NCBI RefSeq assembly: GCF_030719035.1
Contig: NZ_CP132203.1
Coordinates: 868,001-932,000, forward strand
Origin: Hahella sp. HNIBRBA332
GTDB taxonomy: Bacteria > Pseudomonadota > Gammaproteobacteria > Pseudomonadales > Oleiphilaceae
DNA length: 64,000 nt
Direction: 5' to 3'
Position 1 is the stretch's first letter. Each line of letters begins with the position of its first letter. The position numbers and the translations under genes are program-made. The notes beneath the pieces were generated by a model that did not search any database, was not told the DNA's origin, and saw nothing but the letters and a program-made list of their open reading frames with translations. This document shows, piece after piece, positions 1-8,460 of this stretch.

Positions 1-538
1 TATTAATAAGTTTAGGCGCTTCCAGCATATTTGGATAGGGCGCGGAGCCTGCTGTGACGGGACGTCGCGTGATCATGCCGACCACGTCTTCGGTATTGGT
101 GTAGAAACCGTAGCGTAAGTCGATGATATTCAACTCTTTGGTTTCCAGGTCTTCCGGCGTCAGGGCGTAATCCCGAGGCACGGCGGACTTGATGGTCACA
201 ATTTGTCTGTAGCGCTCCATTTGTACGGGCACGTAGATTTGCCACGGACTCGGGGAGTCGCAGCTTACCTTCAGCGTCAGTCGTCCGCCGTTGGAGCTGG
301 CTTCCTTGACGGCTGGCGTCTGTTCGCAAGGAGAGAAGTTAAGGCGGGAGTCAGGTTCGGAAACCTCGTAGACAACCCGTTCTTGAAGCTGTTCAGCCGC
401 CGCTGCGGCGAATCGCATCATAAACTCTTCCACCGCAACGGAAGTTTGTTGCCGCCAGACCGGAATGGAATTGCATAAGGCCGGGGCTGAAAAAACGAGA
501 ATGCCGATATACATCAAGCCGGTTATGCGTATTTTCAT
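1..538 (-). CDS. flgA: Flagellar basal-body P-ring formation chaperone FlgA (3' end cut by window edge)
   Basis: Reading the minus strand from an ATG at 538 gives an open frame that runs off the left edge. It starts with a typical Sec signal peptide (MKIRITGLMYIGILVFSAPA), then a region with two cysteines (SPCEQ, VSCDSPSPW) and PWQIYVPVQM, followed by a SAF-like segment (VPRDYALTPEDL) and MITRRPVTAG. This order and these motifs are typical of FlgA, the periplasmic chaperone that helps FlgI assemble the P ring. The Shine-Dalgarno AGGACA sits just upstream of the start. About 179 codons are visible; the C-terminal end lies outside. Divergent from cheV, as in other gammaproteobacteria where flgA and cheV-cheR are adjacent. 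Confidence 0.85.
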   Translation of the reverse strand, partial: MKIRITGLMYIGILVFSAPALCNSIPVWRQQTSVAVEEFMMRFAAAAAEQLQERVVYEVSEPDSRLNFSPCEQTPAVKEASSNGGRLTLKVSCDSPSPWQIYVPVQMERYRQIVTIKSAVPRDYALTPEDLETKELNIIDLRYGFYTNTEDVVGMITRRPVTAGSAPYPNMLEAPKLIN

Positions 539-717
539 TTTTTGTCCTATGCTTTACTTAGCTACCGGGTAGCCGCTTGCGCGTCGCCAATAAAATGACG
601 GTGTGCGACAAGGCACGCAAAGTTTGTGCCGGGCTGGCGAGCTCATGCGGGGCGCCATCTCGTCAGCGCTCCGATCCGATAGTTCGGTAATCTACAACAA
701 ACAGCGGAGCGCCCTTT

Positions 718-1662
718 ATGGCCGGGGTATTAGACAGCGTAAACCAACGTACTCAGTTAGTCGGACAGAACCGCCTGGAGTTGCTCCTGTTTCGGCTGCA
801 GGGTGAGCAGATATACGGAATCAACGTTTTCAAGGTTAAGGAAGTTCTGCAATGCCCGAAGCTGACAATGATGCCTAAACGACATCCTGTGGTCAGGGGC
901 GTGGCCCATATTCGCGGTGAAACTATCCCTATACTCGACATGGGAATGGCTACAGGACAGATGCCTGTTCCCGAAAAAGACGTCAATAACTGCTTTGTCA
1001 TCATCACGGAATACAATCGCAAAACCCAGGGCTTTCTGGTGTCCGGGGTGGAGCGTATCGTCAATATGAATTGGGAAGATATGCATCCGCCGCCAAAAGG
1101 GGCGGGCAAAGACAATTATTTGACGGCGGTGACTCGCTTGGAAAATAAGCTGATTGAAGTCATTGATGTAGAGAAGATTCTCGCTGAGGTTTCTCCAACG
1201 CGGGATACCGTCGCGGATGAATTCATCGATAAGGAACTGGCCGCCAAAGCGATTGAACATAAAGTGCTGGTGGTGGACGACTCCACTGTGGCGCGACGCC
1301 AGATCGTGCATTGTATGGATGCGGTGGGCGTTGAGGTGGTCACAAAAAATGATGGCCGCCAGGCCTTGGATTATCTTCGCTCGCTGGTCGCCGACGGCAG
1401 CAACATCGACGACCATCTCAGCCTGATGATTTCAGATGTGGAGATGCCGGAGATGGATGGCTACACACTGACCACAAACTGTAAAAATGACCCTTCCCTG
1501 AAAAGCTTGTACATCATGTTGCACACGTCATTAAGCGGCGTATTTAACAAGGCGATGGTGGCGAAAGTCGGCGCGGATGATTTCATGGCCAAGTTCAACC
1601 CCGATGAGTTGGCGCAGAGAGTCACATCCGTGCTGAAAACGATAGAAGAAAGAAGACAATAA
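718..1662 (+). CDS. cheV: Chemotaxis coupling protein CheV (CheW domain + receiver)
   Basis: A 314-residue protein with an N-terminal CheW-like domain (about residues 15-165) and a C-terminal response-regulator receiver (about 180-312). The receiver has the acidic pair in VLVVDDS, the phospho-acceptor Asp in LMISDVEMPEMDG (about residue 240) and a downstream Thr/Ser and Lys (HTSLSG, FMAKFNPDE). CheV couples chemoreceptors to CheA and is tuned by phosphorylation of its receiver. The start has a GGAG eight bases upstream. It precedes cheR in the same direction, and flgA is divergent, the usual Pseudomonas/Oceanospirillales arrangement. Confidence 0.95.
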   Translation: MAGVLDSVNQRTQLVGQNRLELLLFRLQGEQIYGINVFKVKEVLQCPKLTMMPKRHPVVRGVAHIRGETIPILDMGMATGQMPVPEKDVNNCFVIITEYNRKTQGFLVSGVERIVNMNWEDMHPPPKGAGKDNYLTAVTRLENKLIEVIDVEKILAEVSPTRDTVADEFIDKELAAKAIEHKVLVVDDSTVARRQIVHCMDAVGVEVVTKNDGRQALDYLRSLVADGSNIDDHLSLMISDVEMPEMDGYTLTTNCKNDPSLKSLYIMLHTSLSGVFNKAMVAKVGADDFMAKFNPDELAQRVTSVLKTIEERRQ

Positions 1663-1731
1663 CACCGGCTGGCGTACTTACCTTCAGCTGTCGACGCGCA
1701 TAGCGCATAACTGGTCAGGGCGGGATTTTTT

Positions 1732-2556
1732 CTGGTTAATAACGCAGACTACGATAAGTTTCGGGATTTCCTCCAAAAAGCATGCGGCATTGTGCTTGGC
1801 GATAATAAGCAATACTTAGTGCAAAGCCGCCTGCGGCGGATCATGGCGGATGAGAAGATTGAGACCGTGGGCGAGCTGGTCGACAAAATGAGTCGATCCA
1901 TGCGCTCACCCTTGCGGGAAGCGGTGGTTGACGCCATGACCACCAATGAAACTCTGTGGTTCAGGGATGTTCATCCATTCCGGATTCTGGAAGAAAAAAT
2001 ACTTCCAGAGCTGAGCGCCAACAAAAGCGTCACCCAGATTCGTATTTGGTCGGCGGCTTGTTCCACAGGGCAGGAGCCGTATTCCATTTCCATGGTGACG
2101 GATGAGTACCGCCGCAAAAACCTGGGCGGTATGCGCGCTTCCCTCAGCATTGTGGCGACGGACTTATCCGCCAGTGTGCTCAGCGCCGCGCGCAAGGGCG
2201 AATACGAAATGCTGGCGATTGGGCGAGGGCTCTCCAAGGAGCGTATGGCGAATTACTTCACCAAGACGCCCAACGGCTCCTGGAAAATCAAGCCTGAGAT
2301 CGCTCGTTGCGTGGAGTTTCGATCGCTGAACCTGCTGGACTCCTACTCATTGCTAGGAAAATTTGACGTAGTTTTCTGTCGCAACGTGCTTATCTACTTC
2401 TCTGCGGAGCTGAAGAAGGACATCCTGTCTCGCATGCATTCCGCTTTGAAACCGGGCGGCTATCTGATACTCGGGGCCTCGGAGTCACTGGGCAATCTCC
2501 CTGATAAGTTTGAGATGGTGCACTGCAGCCCCGGCATCATTTATCGAGCGAAATAG
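1732..2556 (+). CDS. cheR: Chemoreceptor glutamate methyltransferase CheR, probable CTG start
   Basis: SAM-dependent methyltransferase that methylates glutamates on chemoreceptors. The N-terminal CheR helical domain is followed by the SAM-binding domain: motif I WSAACSTGQEPYS, then VVFCRNVLIYF and KPGGYLILGASESLG. The first ordinary start is GTG at 1792, but the reading frame continues upstream to a stop at 1708-1710 and encodes NNADYDKFRDFLQKACGIVL, which matches the conserved N-terminal helix of this family. No ATG, GTG or TTG exists in that stretch. CTG at 1732 has an AGGGCGGG purine run about seven bases upstream, so I chose it. The gap after cheV is about 70 bases, so co-transcription is likely. 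Confidence 0.85.
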   Translation: MVNNADYDKFRDFLQKACGIVLGDNKQYLVQSRLRRIMADEKIETVGELVDKMSRSMRSPLREAVVDAMTTNETLWFRDVHPFRILEEKILPELSANKSVTQIRIWSAACSTGQEPYSISMVTDEYRRKNLGGMRASLSIVATDLSASVLSAARKGEYEMLAIGRGLSKERMANYFTKTPNGSWKIKPEIARCVEFRSLNLLDSYSLLGKFDVVFCRNVLIYFSAELKKDILSRMHSALKPGGYLILGASESLGNLPDKFEMVHCSPGIIYRAK

Positions 2557-2607
2557 CTTACCGCCAGACCGCTACAAAATATTTACGCAATCGGAAAGAT
2601 TAGAGGT

Positions 2608-2623
2608 TGCCTTTCGGAAGGCA
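2608..2623 (+). terminator. Short UUCGG-type hairpin after cheR
   Basis: TGCCTT and AAGGCA pair around a TCGG loop 50 bases after the cheR stop. The stem is only six base pairs and the following bases (TTCGTAT) are not a real T-run, so this is a weak candidate terminator or RNA 3'-end hairpin. Confidence 0.3.
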
Positions 2624-2681
2624 TTCGTATACATTAGCGCACCTCAAAACAAGGGTTGCAATAATTCTGTTTTGGTTCTCT

Positions 2682-2772
2682 GGTGAGGTGTCCGAGCGGT
2701 TGAAGGAGCACGCCTGGAAAGCGTGTATACGGTCACCCCGTATCGAGGGTTCGAATCCCTCCCTCACCGCCA
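2682..2772 (+). tRNA. tRNA-Ser, anticodon GGA
   Basis: The acceptor stem GGTGAGG pairs with CCTCACC, followed by discriminator G and an encoded CCA. The anticodon arm contains CTGGAAA with anticodon GGA (reads UCC/UCU). The long class II variable arm (TACGG paired with CCGTA) and the T-loop GGTTCGAATCC are present. About 91 nt including CCA. tRNA-Ser genes are frequent integration targets, and the sequence immediately downstream carries repeats that fit such a history. Confidence 0.97.
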
Positions 2773-2819
2773 TTGAATTCCCTTCTAATTCAATCACTTA
2801 GAAATTCATGTATACGGCT

Positions 2820-2929
2820 TGGGCTAATTCTGGGCTAATACAGCAGGTTTCTAGATCTCCTATGTCCCATATAACCTACTGATTACTAAGAAAAAATCTG
2901 ATTTTTTTCTGGGCTATTTTTGGGCGAAT
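2820..2929 (+). repeat. Two pairs of 9-bp direct repeats (TGGGCTAAT-type) downstream of tRNA-Ser
   Basis: TGGGCTAAT occurs at 2820-2828 and 2831-2839, and variants TGGGCTATT and TGGGCGAAT at 2910-2918 and 2921-2929. Within each pair the period is 11 bp, close to one helical turn, and the pairs are 90 bp apart. Paired short direct repeats next to a tRNA 3' end are what arm-type binding sites of a tyrosine integrase look like. No integrase gene is present here, so the functional reading is inference. Confidence 0.5.
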
Positions 2930-3008
2930 CTGAGAGCTTTTCAGCTGTTCCTGTTTGATAATAACGACCACCATTAAGGCTCATGTGTTGAGCAAGGGGA
3001 CATAACGC

Positions 3009-3037
3009 CCCCTTATCTCTGTAGGTTCAGTAAGGGG
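3009..3037 (-). terminator. Stem-loop downstream of the phosphatase gene
   Basis: CCCCTTA and TAAGGGG pair across a 15-base loop seven bases after the phosphatase stop. There is no clear T-run on the minus strand, so an intrinsic terminator is possible but not proven. Confidence 0.3.
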
Positions 3038-3043
3038 ATAAGG

Positions 3044-3793
3044 CTAAAACCCTCCGCTATTACCTGAACTAAAGTTGGCGAAGAAGAACCCTGGCGTGCT
3101 CGCGTCGTCCGGCATGCCTAATCCTGAGGGGCCAGAAAAGCCTGGGCCTGATCCATTTGGGCCTGTGAAGCTTGGGCCAGAACCCATTGGTCCGCCAAAG
3201 CTGGGGGCTGAACTTAACCCCAGAGGGAGAAGCATTGTCGCTGGGGTATTCGGCAGCTTTGCCGCTGCTCGTATCGATTCAACCTGGTCTGGCGTTTCGA
3301 CGCCAAAGTTCGCCTTTAAGCTCAACGAGTTACACATCGTATTGATGTCCGCGCCCGCCTGGGTTTTCATGTGTTTGGTCATCGCCCAGCCGGCAACGAT
3401 GGTTCCCGTCCGGCCCTCTCCGTAGCCGCAATGCACGAGAGTGGCTCCTCTTTTCCTGTTTGCTTCAATGATTTCTGCTGCCTTTAGAAGTTGCGCAGGA
3501 GTGGCCGCTTTAAAGTCTGCGATTTTGAAATGGTAGTAAGAGATCCCGTAAGTCTTCAGAAGCGTCTTTGAGTGCTCCTCCAGTGCGTATTCGTTAGAGC
3601 TGATAATGCAGGTGACGCCTTTCTTCTTTAAAAAGTCGACTTGAACAAAGCTAAGCGTATGAGGTTGGTCATGCCCTGCATAATTCGGCTGAGATGAGCG
3701 TACCAGAACGCCAGGCAGAACCCACTGGAAATTCCGGAATCCAGACTGCGCTGTGTGGCCGTTACTGTGATAACTGTTTAAACCGTAAATCAT
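3044..3793 (-). CDS. Dual-specificity/tyrosine phosphatase-like protein with Gly/Pro-rich repeat tail
   Basis: A 249-residue protein without a signal peptide. The active-site loop HCGYGEGRTG (Cys about 122, Arg 128) is the HCxxGxxR signature of cysteine-based dual-specificity phosphatases, and ADFKA (Asp about 93) could supply the general acid. Residues about 190-249 form a low-complexity tail made of GP-x-F-x-GP-x-GS units, probably disordered. ATG at 3793 has AGGAGA eight bases upstream. It sits alone just after the tRNA-Ser and repeats, which suggests horizontal arrival. Substrate unknown: phosphoprotein, phosphoinositide or RNA cap-like ends are all possible for this fold. Confidence 0.75.
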   Translation of the reverse strand: MIYGLNSYHSNGHTAQSGFRNFQWVLPGVLVRSSQPNYAGHDQPHTLSFVQVDFLKKKGVTCIISSNEYALEEHSKTLLKTYGISYYHFKIADFKAATPAQLLKAAEIIEANRKRGATLVHCGYGEGRTGTIVAGWAMTKHMKTQAGADINTMCNSLSLKANFGVETPDQVESIRAAAKLPNTPATMLLPLGLSSAPSFGGPMGSGPSFTGPNGSGPGFSGPSGLGMPDDASTPGFFFANFSSGNSGGF

Positions 3794-4146
3794 GATCGTC
3801 TCCTAAATGGGCTTTCGTGCATCAATCTTTGTTACTTTCAAAGACGACAACGAAAGAGCATTTGGATGCGAGCTTCCTGATTTTTTTGGTAAACCAGCGG
3901 CGGGAGATGCTAGATTTTGGTGTTCAATATATTGGATATAGATGGAAAGCAATGAAGGGTCGTCAGAGTGTCAATATTTCAGCGGATAGTCGTTCAGGTT
4001 GGAGGGGCAATTTTTTCTGGCTTGCCCCTTCTTTCTAGTCCGTTGTTGCACCCGCCTAAAATCTTTAGGGATATCTGCATGCTGTATGCAATTCAATCTT
4101 AAATAATTATTCGTAATGACGGATGTGTTTGGCGCGAATGAAGTCT
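3794..4146. other. Intergenic region with no convincing gene
   Basis: The 353 bases between the phosphatase start and the YeiH-type gene hold a 73-codon open frame (3817-4038, plus strand) without a recognisable ribosome site, domain or composition of a coding gene. The stretch is relatively A+T-rich compared with neighbours, in keeping with the possible integrated-element edge. I see no terminator or clear promoter. Confidence 0.4.
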
Positions 4147-5130
4147 CTAAGTCGATACTTCAAGCATCCACTTATTTAATCCCAACCCGCCTGCCAGCAA
4201 TACGATGAACAGAATCAGTGAGAGTGCGATGGGCTTTGCTCCGGCTTGGCGTATAGCGCTCCAGCGGGTTTTGACGCCCAGAGCGGTCATGGCCAGGGTG
4301 AGGGCGAGCTGGGAAGTCCATTTCAATGCTTCCAATACAAACTCAGGTAAGGTTATCAGGCTGTTGATGGCTGCGGCGGCGATAAAACCGAAGACAAACC
4401 AGGGGATGGCGATCCTTGTCTGAGTGTTGGCGCCGGCGGGTGCTCGGAATAGCAATACGCTGAGGGCGATGATGACTGGGGCCAACAACATCACTCTGAT
4501 GAGCTTGGCGACTACCGCGAATTGCATGGCTTCTCCGCTGATGGATTGTCCTGCTGCTACAGCCTGGGCGACCTCGTGCACGGTGCTGCCGATATAAATC
4601 CCGAATTGCGATGGCTCCATCCAGGTAAAGCGGTATATGACGGGGTAGATAAACATCGCGAGCGTGCCGAAAACAACCACTGTCCCCACTGCGACCGCGA
4701 CGTCCTGTTCTTTTGCGCGAACGACGGGCTCGGCGGCCATAATCGCGGCGGCTCCGCATACTGCGCTGCCTATGGCCGTAAGCGTTGCTATCTCCTTGGG
4801 CAGACGCAGAAGCTTGACGCCTAGATAGATGCCGATAGAGAGCACGGAAATGATAACGATGGCGTCCAGCAATATGGTGCGCCAGCCGATAGCGGCGATT
4901 TGCTGAAAGCTGAGGTTGAAGCCGAACAGGATGATGCCCAGCCGCAGTAGTTTCTGCTGACAGAGATTAAGGGTTGTGGAAGCGCCTTGGCTGCTGTGTG
5001 TATTAACAGCGCCGTAAAGCATGCCAAGCAGCGAGGCCAGGGGGAGGGCGCTGAGTCCCAGGGCGGCGATAAAGGGAATTTGAGCGAGTAGGATGGCGCA
5101 TACGGTAAGCGCGATCAGGCGAATTAGCAT
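4147..5130 (-). CDS. yeiH: YeiH/UPF0324 family membrane transporter (putative sulfate exporter family)
   Basis: A 327-residue inner-membrane protein with about ten hydrophobic segments. The motifs LRLGIILFGFNLSF, TAIGSAVCGAAAI and STVHEVAQAVAAG are those of the YeiH family, named putative sulfate exporters although the substrate is weakly established. The conserved GSAVCG and HEVAQ segments are intact. It is divergent from a LysR regulator 96 bases away, the same arrangement as E. coli yeiH and yeiE, so regulation by that neighbour is likely. Confidence 0.88.
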   Translation of the reverse strand: MLIRLIALTVCAILLAQIPFIAALGLSALPLASLLGMLYGAVNTHSSQGASTTLNLCQQKLLRLGIILFGFNLSFQQIAAIGWRTILLDAIVIISVLSIGIYLGVKLLRLPKEIATLTAIGSAVCGAAAIMAAEPVVRAKEQDVAVAVGTVVVFGTLAMFIYPVIYRFTWMEPSQFGIYIGSTVHEVAQAVAAGQSISGEAMQFAVVAKLIRVMLLAPVIIALSVLLFRAPAGANTQTRIAIPWFVFGFIAAAAINSLITLPEFVLEALKWTSQLALTLAMTALGVKTRWSAIRQAGAKPIALSLILFIVLLAGGLGLNKWMLEVST

Positions 5131-5226
5131 GGTGTAAGCCCCTTTATATTTTCGTTAAGGGGACTTTAAGAGAGCGCATATGATAAGTATATTGGATGTT
5201 TCTTAAGTCATAGTTTAGAAAATCCG

Positions 5227-6138
5227 ATGAATGTGAGTTTGCGGCAATTGCGAGTATTTGAGGCTACCGCCAGACTGGGGCGGCTAACCTTGGCGGCTGA
5301 AGAGCAGTGTCTCAGCCAATCGGCGGCAAGTCAGTCCATCCGGGAAATGGAGCGGACGCTGGGGTATGTCGTGCTTAACAAAGTAGGGCGGGAGCTGGAG
5401 CTGAGCGACGCTGGCAGGCGTGTACTGCCTCGCGTACGGCGAATTCTTAGCTTGGTGGATGGGTTGACGCTGCCTGACATTGAAAAAGTGGCCGGTCCTC
5501 TGCGTGTGGCGGCCAGCGTTACAATTGCATCCTATCTGCTTCCTTCACTGTTGGCGGAGTTCGTCAAACGCTATCCTGAAGTAGAGCCCGATTTGCAGAT
5601 ACAGAATACAGAGGCGGTGCTTTCTTTACTTGAAAAAGGGCGTGCGCACATTGGCATGATTGAGGGGCCAGCCCTGCATCCCTCATTGCACATCGCACCC
5701 TGGCTGTCTGATAGGTTGTCAATATTCTGCGCGGCGGGGCATCCTCTGACGCAGGTTGATCGCGTTGGGGCTGAGGCGCTGGAACAATTTCCGTGGATAG
5801 TTCGCGAGACGGGCTCTGGCACGCGCGCGGTGTTTGATGCGGCGATGCAAGCCATGGGTGTGCGGCCGCGCATTGCCTTGGCATTGTCCCGACAGGAGGC
5901 GATCAAACAATCTGTGCGGGCAGGGCTGGGAGTGGGCTGTCTATCGGGGCTTTCGATTGTGGACGAAGTGCGCGAGGGCCTGCTGGTTGAACTGAATACC
6001 CCCCTTAATCTGACGCGTCAGTTCTCCTGGGTATGTTCACCGGACAACAGAGAGTCGACCGTGGTAAAGGCGTTTATCGATTTATTGCAGGAGAGGGAGC
6101 GAGAGGCGAACCGTCGCCCCCTTGAGGAGAGAGAATGA
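5227..6138 (+). CDS. LysR-family transcriptional regulator, YeiE-like
   Basis: 303 residues: an N-terminal winged helix-turn-helix (residues 1-60, LRQLRVFEATARLGRLTLAA then LSQSAASQSI) and a periplasmic-binding-protein-like effector domain (about 88-295; RVAASVTIASYLLP opens it). Full length for the family. Divergent from the yeiH-type transporter, so it probably senses an anion or sulfur compound and controls that gene and itself through the 96-base intergenic region. Its stop overlaps the start of the next gene (ATGA at 6135), so the phosphoesterase is translationally coupled. Confidence 0.9.
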   Translation: MNVSLRQLRVFEATARLGRLTLAAEEQCLSQSAASQSIREMERTLGYVVLNKVGRELELSDAGRRVLPRVRRILSLVDGLTLPDIEKVAGPLRVAASVTIASYLLPSLLAEFVKRYPEVEPDLQIQNTEAVLSLLEKGRAHIGMIEGPALHPSLHIAPWLSDRLSIFCAAGHPLTQVDRVGAEALEQFPWIVRETGSGTRAVFDAAMQAMGVRPRIALALSRQEAIKQSVRAGLGVGCLSGLSIVDEVREGLLVELNTPLNLTRQFSWVCSPDNRESTVVKAFIDLLQEREREANRRPLEERE

Positions 6139-7064
6139 GCATGAAAAAGCAGTATTACGACATTATCGGCGATATTCACGGCCATGCAGATGAATTAATC
6201 AAGCTGTTGCAGCTCCTTGGCTATGTGGATGCTGGCGATGGTTACGCGCATCCAGAGCGCAAAGTCATATTTCTCGGAGATTTTATTGACCGCGGCGAAC
6301 ACCTGCGGCAACACCGTAAACTGTTGGCGCTGGTCATGAAAATGGTGAGTAATGGTCATGCGTTGGCGGTGATGGGGAATCATGAATTTAATGCGCTGGC
6401 GTTCCACACTTTGCACCAGGGAGAGTATCTGCGCCGACGTACGGAAAAGAATATTCGCCAGCACCAGGCCTTTCTGAACGAATTTGAATCTGAGCCTGAA
6501 TTGAAAAAAGACGTGCTGGCGTTTTTCCACAGCTTGCCACTTTGGTTGGAGTTGGACGGTCTACGGGTCATTCACGCCTGCTGGCATAATGATTATATCG
6601 ACATCGTTCGCGCACGCTCGCCCTATGGATTGTTGGATTTGGACATGTTGATTGATGCGTCCACAGAGGGTCATCTGATGTTTACCGCCGTTGAAACTCT
6701 GATCAAGGGTGTGGAGATAGGATTGCCTGATGGAATCGTATTTCATGACAAAGATGGAACCGAAAGAGGCGCAATTCGCGTGCAGTGGTGGCGGCGAGAC
6801 GCAAAGTCTTTAGGAGAGGTGGCGTTGCCTATGGGCTTGGATATTGGCGACGCTGCGCAGCTTCCGCCGCCGCAAACAATGCCCAGGTATGGACAAGAGC
6901 AGCCGCCTTGCTTTGTCGGCCATTATTGGCTGGCGGGCGAGCCGGAGCCGTTGGCTTCCAATGTGGCCTGCCTCGATTATTCTGTGGCCAAGCAGGGGAA
7001 ATTAGTGGCGTACCGCTGGAGTGGCGAGTCGGTATTGCGGAAAGAAAACTTTGTTCACGCTTAA
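6135..7064 (+). CDS. Calcineurin-like metallophosphoesterase
   Basis: 309 residues with the full metal-binding signature of the family: GDIHGH near the N-terminus, GDFIDRGE (about residue 52), GNHEFNAL (about 82), and later histidines (HACWHND, GHYWL). This predicts a two-metal cytoplasmic phosphatase, perhaps acting on nucleotides or phosphoproteins (PrpA/ApaH-like), with substrate unknown. ATG at 6135 has GAGGAG upstream and overlaps the LysR stop by four bases. The gene may be a passenger of the LysR operon rather than part of the transporter system. Confidence 0.88.
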   Translation: MSMKKQYYDIIGDIHGHADELIKLLQLLGYVDAGDGYAHPERKVIFLGDFIDRGEHLRQHRKLLALVMKMVSNGHALAVMGNHEFNALAFHTLHQGEYLRRRTEKNIRQHQAFLNEFESEPELKKDVLAFFHSLPLWLELDGLRVIHACWHNDYIDIVRARSPYGLLDLDMLIDASTEGHLMFTAVETLIKGVEIGLPDGIVFHDKDGTERGAIRVQWWRRDAKSLGEVALPMGLDIGDAAQLPPPQTMPRYGQEQPPCFVGHYWLAGEPEPLASNVACLDYSVAKQGKLVAYRWSGESVLRKENFVHA

Positions 7065-7191
7065 GTGTGAATTGTTCCCGGTCAGTTTTGGGGAAAGTGA
7101 AATACAGCAGAATGCGGCGTGAAGCCGGGTGGTCGTAATCTCCTTCCGGGACGTTGAAGGAGAGTTATCAGAAGGAGTGACGGTTAAAAGT

Positions 7192-7677
7192 ATGATGAAT
7201 GCAGAATCCATTAGATATTTACGGGAGCAGGGGCGTCATGAAGATGCGCGCAACCTTGCCGTGCAATTGACGGAAGATTTTCCTACCGACGCTGAGCTAC
7301 AGTACGAGGCCGCCTGCGTTCATGACTATTTGGGATTGGAGGCGGAAGCTGTTCCGTACTACCTCAACGCAATCTCTGGAGAGTTATCAGAGCCACTGCT
7401 GCGAGGCGCATATTTGGGGTTGGGCAGCACTTATCGGGCACTGGGAGAATATATGCTGGCGCTGAATGCCTTTGATGAAGGGCTGGCGCAGTTTCCTGAT
7501 GCGCATGAGTTGCAGGTGTTCAAAGCCATGGCTTTGTTCAATGTGGGGGAGTCCCAGCAGTCGGTTGAAGCGTTGCTGAAAGTGATCGCCGCCACTTCGC
7601 AAGACCCCTATGTGCAGGAATACCGGAGAGCCATCGCTCTTTATTCTGAAGATCTGACGAGAACCTGGCGGGAATGA
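7192..7677 (+). CDS. Tetratricopeptide-repeat protein
   Basis: About 161 residues from ATG 7192. The frame is open further up, but AGAAGGAG 14 bases before 7192 and the start of recognisable sequence (SIRYLREQGRHEDARNLAVQ) favour 7192, with ATG 7195 or GTG 7177 possible. At least three helical TPR units are visible (for example LLRGAYLGLGSTYRALGEYM, LNAFDEGLAQFPDAHELQVF). Soluble, no signal peptide. This small TPR family occurs widely in bacteria without an assigned function and probably mediates protein contacts. Confidence 0.8.
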   Translation: MMNAESIRYLREQGRHEDARNLAVQLTEDFPTDAELQYEAACVHDYLGLEAEAVPYYLNAISGELSEPLLRGAYLGLGSTYRALGEYMLALNAFDEGLAQFPDAHELQVFKAMALFNVGESQQSVEALLKVIAATSQDPYVQEYRRAIALYSEDLTRTWRE

Positions 7678-7714
7678 AAGAGTATTTTCATACTGACTAA
7701 AAAAGGACGAAAAA

Positions 7715-8443
7715 ATGAATGGAATAAATAAAGGCGTGAGTTTTTTCACTGGGGCGCGAGTGAATCTTAGGCATATGGCCGTCTGTTTGCCGCTGTTTTT
7801 GGCGGCGCCGGCGGAGGTTTGGGCGGATGGGGACGCCGCAGACCAAAGACAGTCCGCTGCAAAATCCATGGTATATCGGGTTGATAATGTCCAGGTGAAT
7901 ATACTGGAGAGTTATCCGCCTATGCTTGAGATCCGCGCTGAAGGCATGGTTCCCACTGCTGGATGGAATAATGCGGAACTGGTCGCTTTTCAATACATTC
8001 AGGCTCCGCCCGATGGGGTCTACGACTTTGGTTTTGTCGCCATGCCTCCAGACCAGCCAGCTGCGGAGGTCATCTCCTCCATGAGCGTGACCTATCGCAT
8101 GGCGGTGATACCGGACGGGCTGAAAGGCGTTCGCGTTCATGCGGAAAGCAATTCGAAAGCCGCCATGCTGGGTGAGACTGACGTCTCGCAATCCAAGAAG
8201 GTCTGTCTCAAAGGGCGGCTTACTGAAGAAGGCGTGGAATGCCCTGCATTCCGGGATACGCAAGGACGTTTATATACCTTGGGAGGCGACTTGAGTGGGT
8301 ATCGTCCGGGAGATGAGGTGTACGTCACAGGCGAAGCTGCGGAGTATTCATTCTGCATGCAGGGCGTCACTATCTCGGTCGACTATATCGGTGCTTCCGC
8401 TCCGAACTGCTATGACGTTACCCAGCAGCAGAACGCCGATTAA
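7715..8443 (+). CDS. Secreted hypothetical protein with C-terminal OB-like domain
   Basis: 242 residues beginning with a long n-region and a hydrophobic signal segment (MAVCLPLFLAAPAEVWA), so probably periplasmic. Residues about 50-160 contain a region rich in beta-strand pattern (LEIRAEGMVPTAGW). The C-terminal 75 residues (LKGRLTEEGVECPAFRDTQG through YRPGDEVYVTGEAAE to FCMQGVTISV) resemble the small beta-barrel domain called DUF5818. Its cysteines (VECP, FCMQ, NCYD) could form disulfides. AAAAGGA precedes ATG 7715. Function unknown. Confidence 0.65.
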   Translation: MNGINKGVSFFTGARVNLRHMAVCLPLFLAAPAEVWADGDAADQRQSAAKSMVYRVDNVQVNILESYPPMLEIRAEGMVPTAGWNNAELVAFQYIQAPPDGVYDFGFVAMPPDQPAAEVISSMSVTYRMAVIPDGLKGVRVHAESNSKAAMLGETDVSQSKKVCLKGRLTEEGVECPAFRDTQGRLYTLGGDLSGYRPGDEVYVTGEAAEYSFCMQGVTISVDYIGASAPNCYDVTQQQNAD

Positions 8444-8460
8444 TTCGCAAAGTTGGGTAA

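Noticed and set aside
757..1416. 219-residue minus-strand frame opposite cheV
   Set aside because: Pure antisense shadow of a well-supported gene, no domain, no ribosome site.
2600..2801. Two overlapping 64-65-residue frames on opposite strands across the tRNA gene
   Set aside because: They are translations of the tRNA-Ser sequence (for example SERLKEHAWKAC), a well-known source of false small proteins.
3817..4038. 73-codon frame downstream of the phosphatase start
   Set aside because: No ribosome site and no recognisable domain; kept only as gap description.
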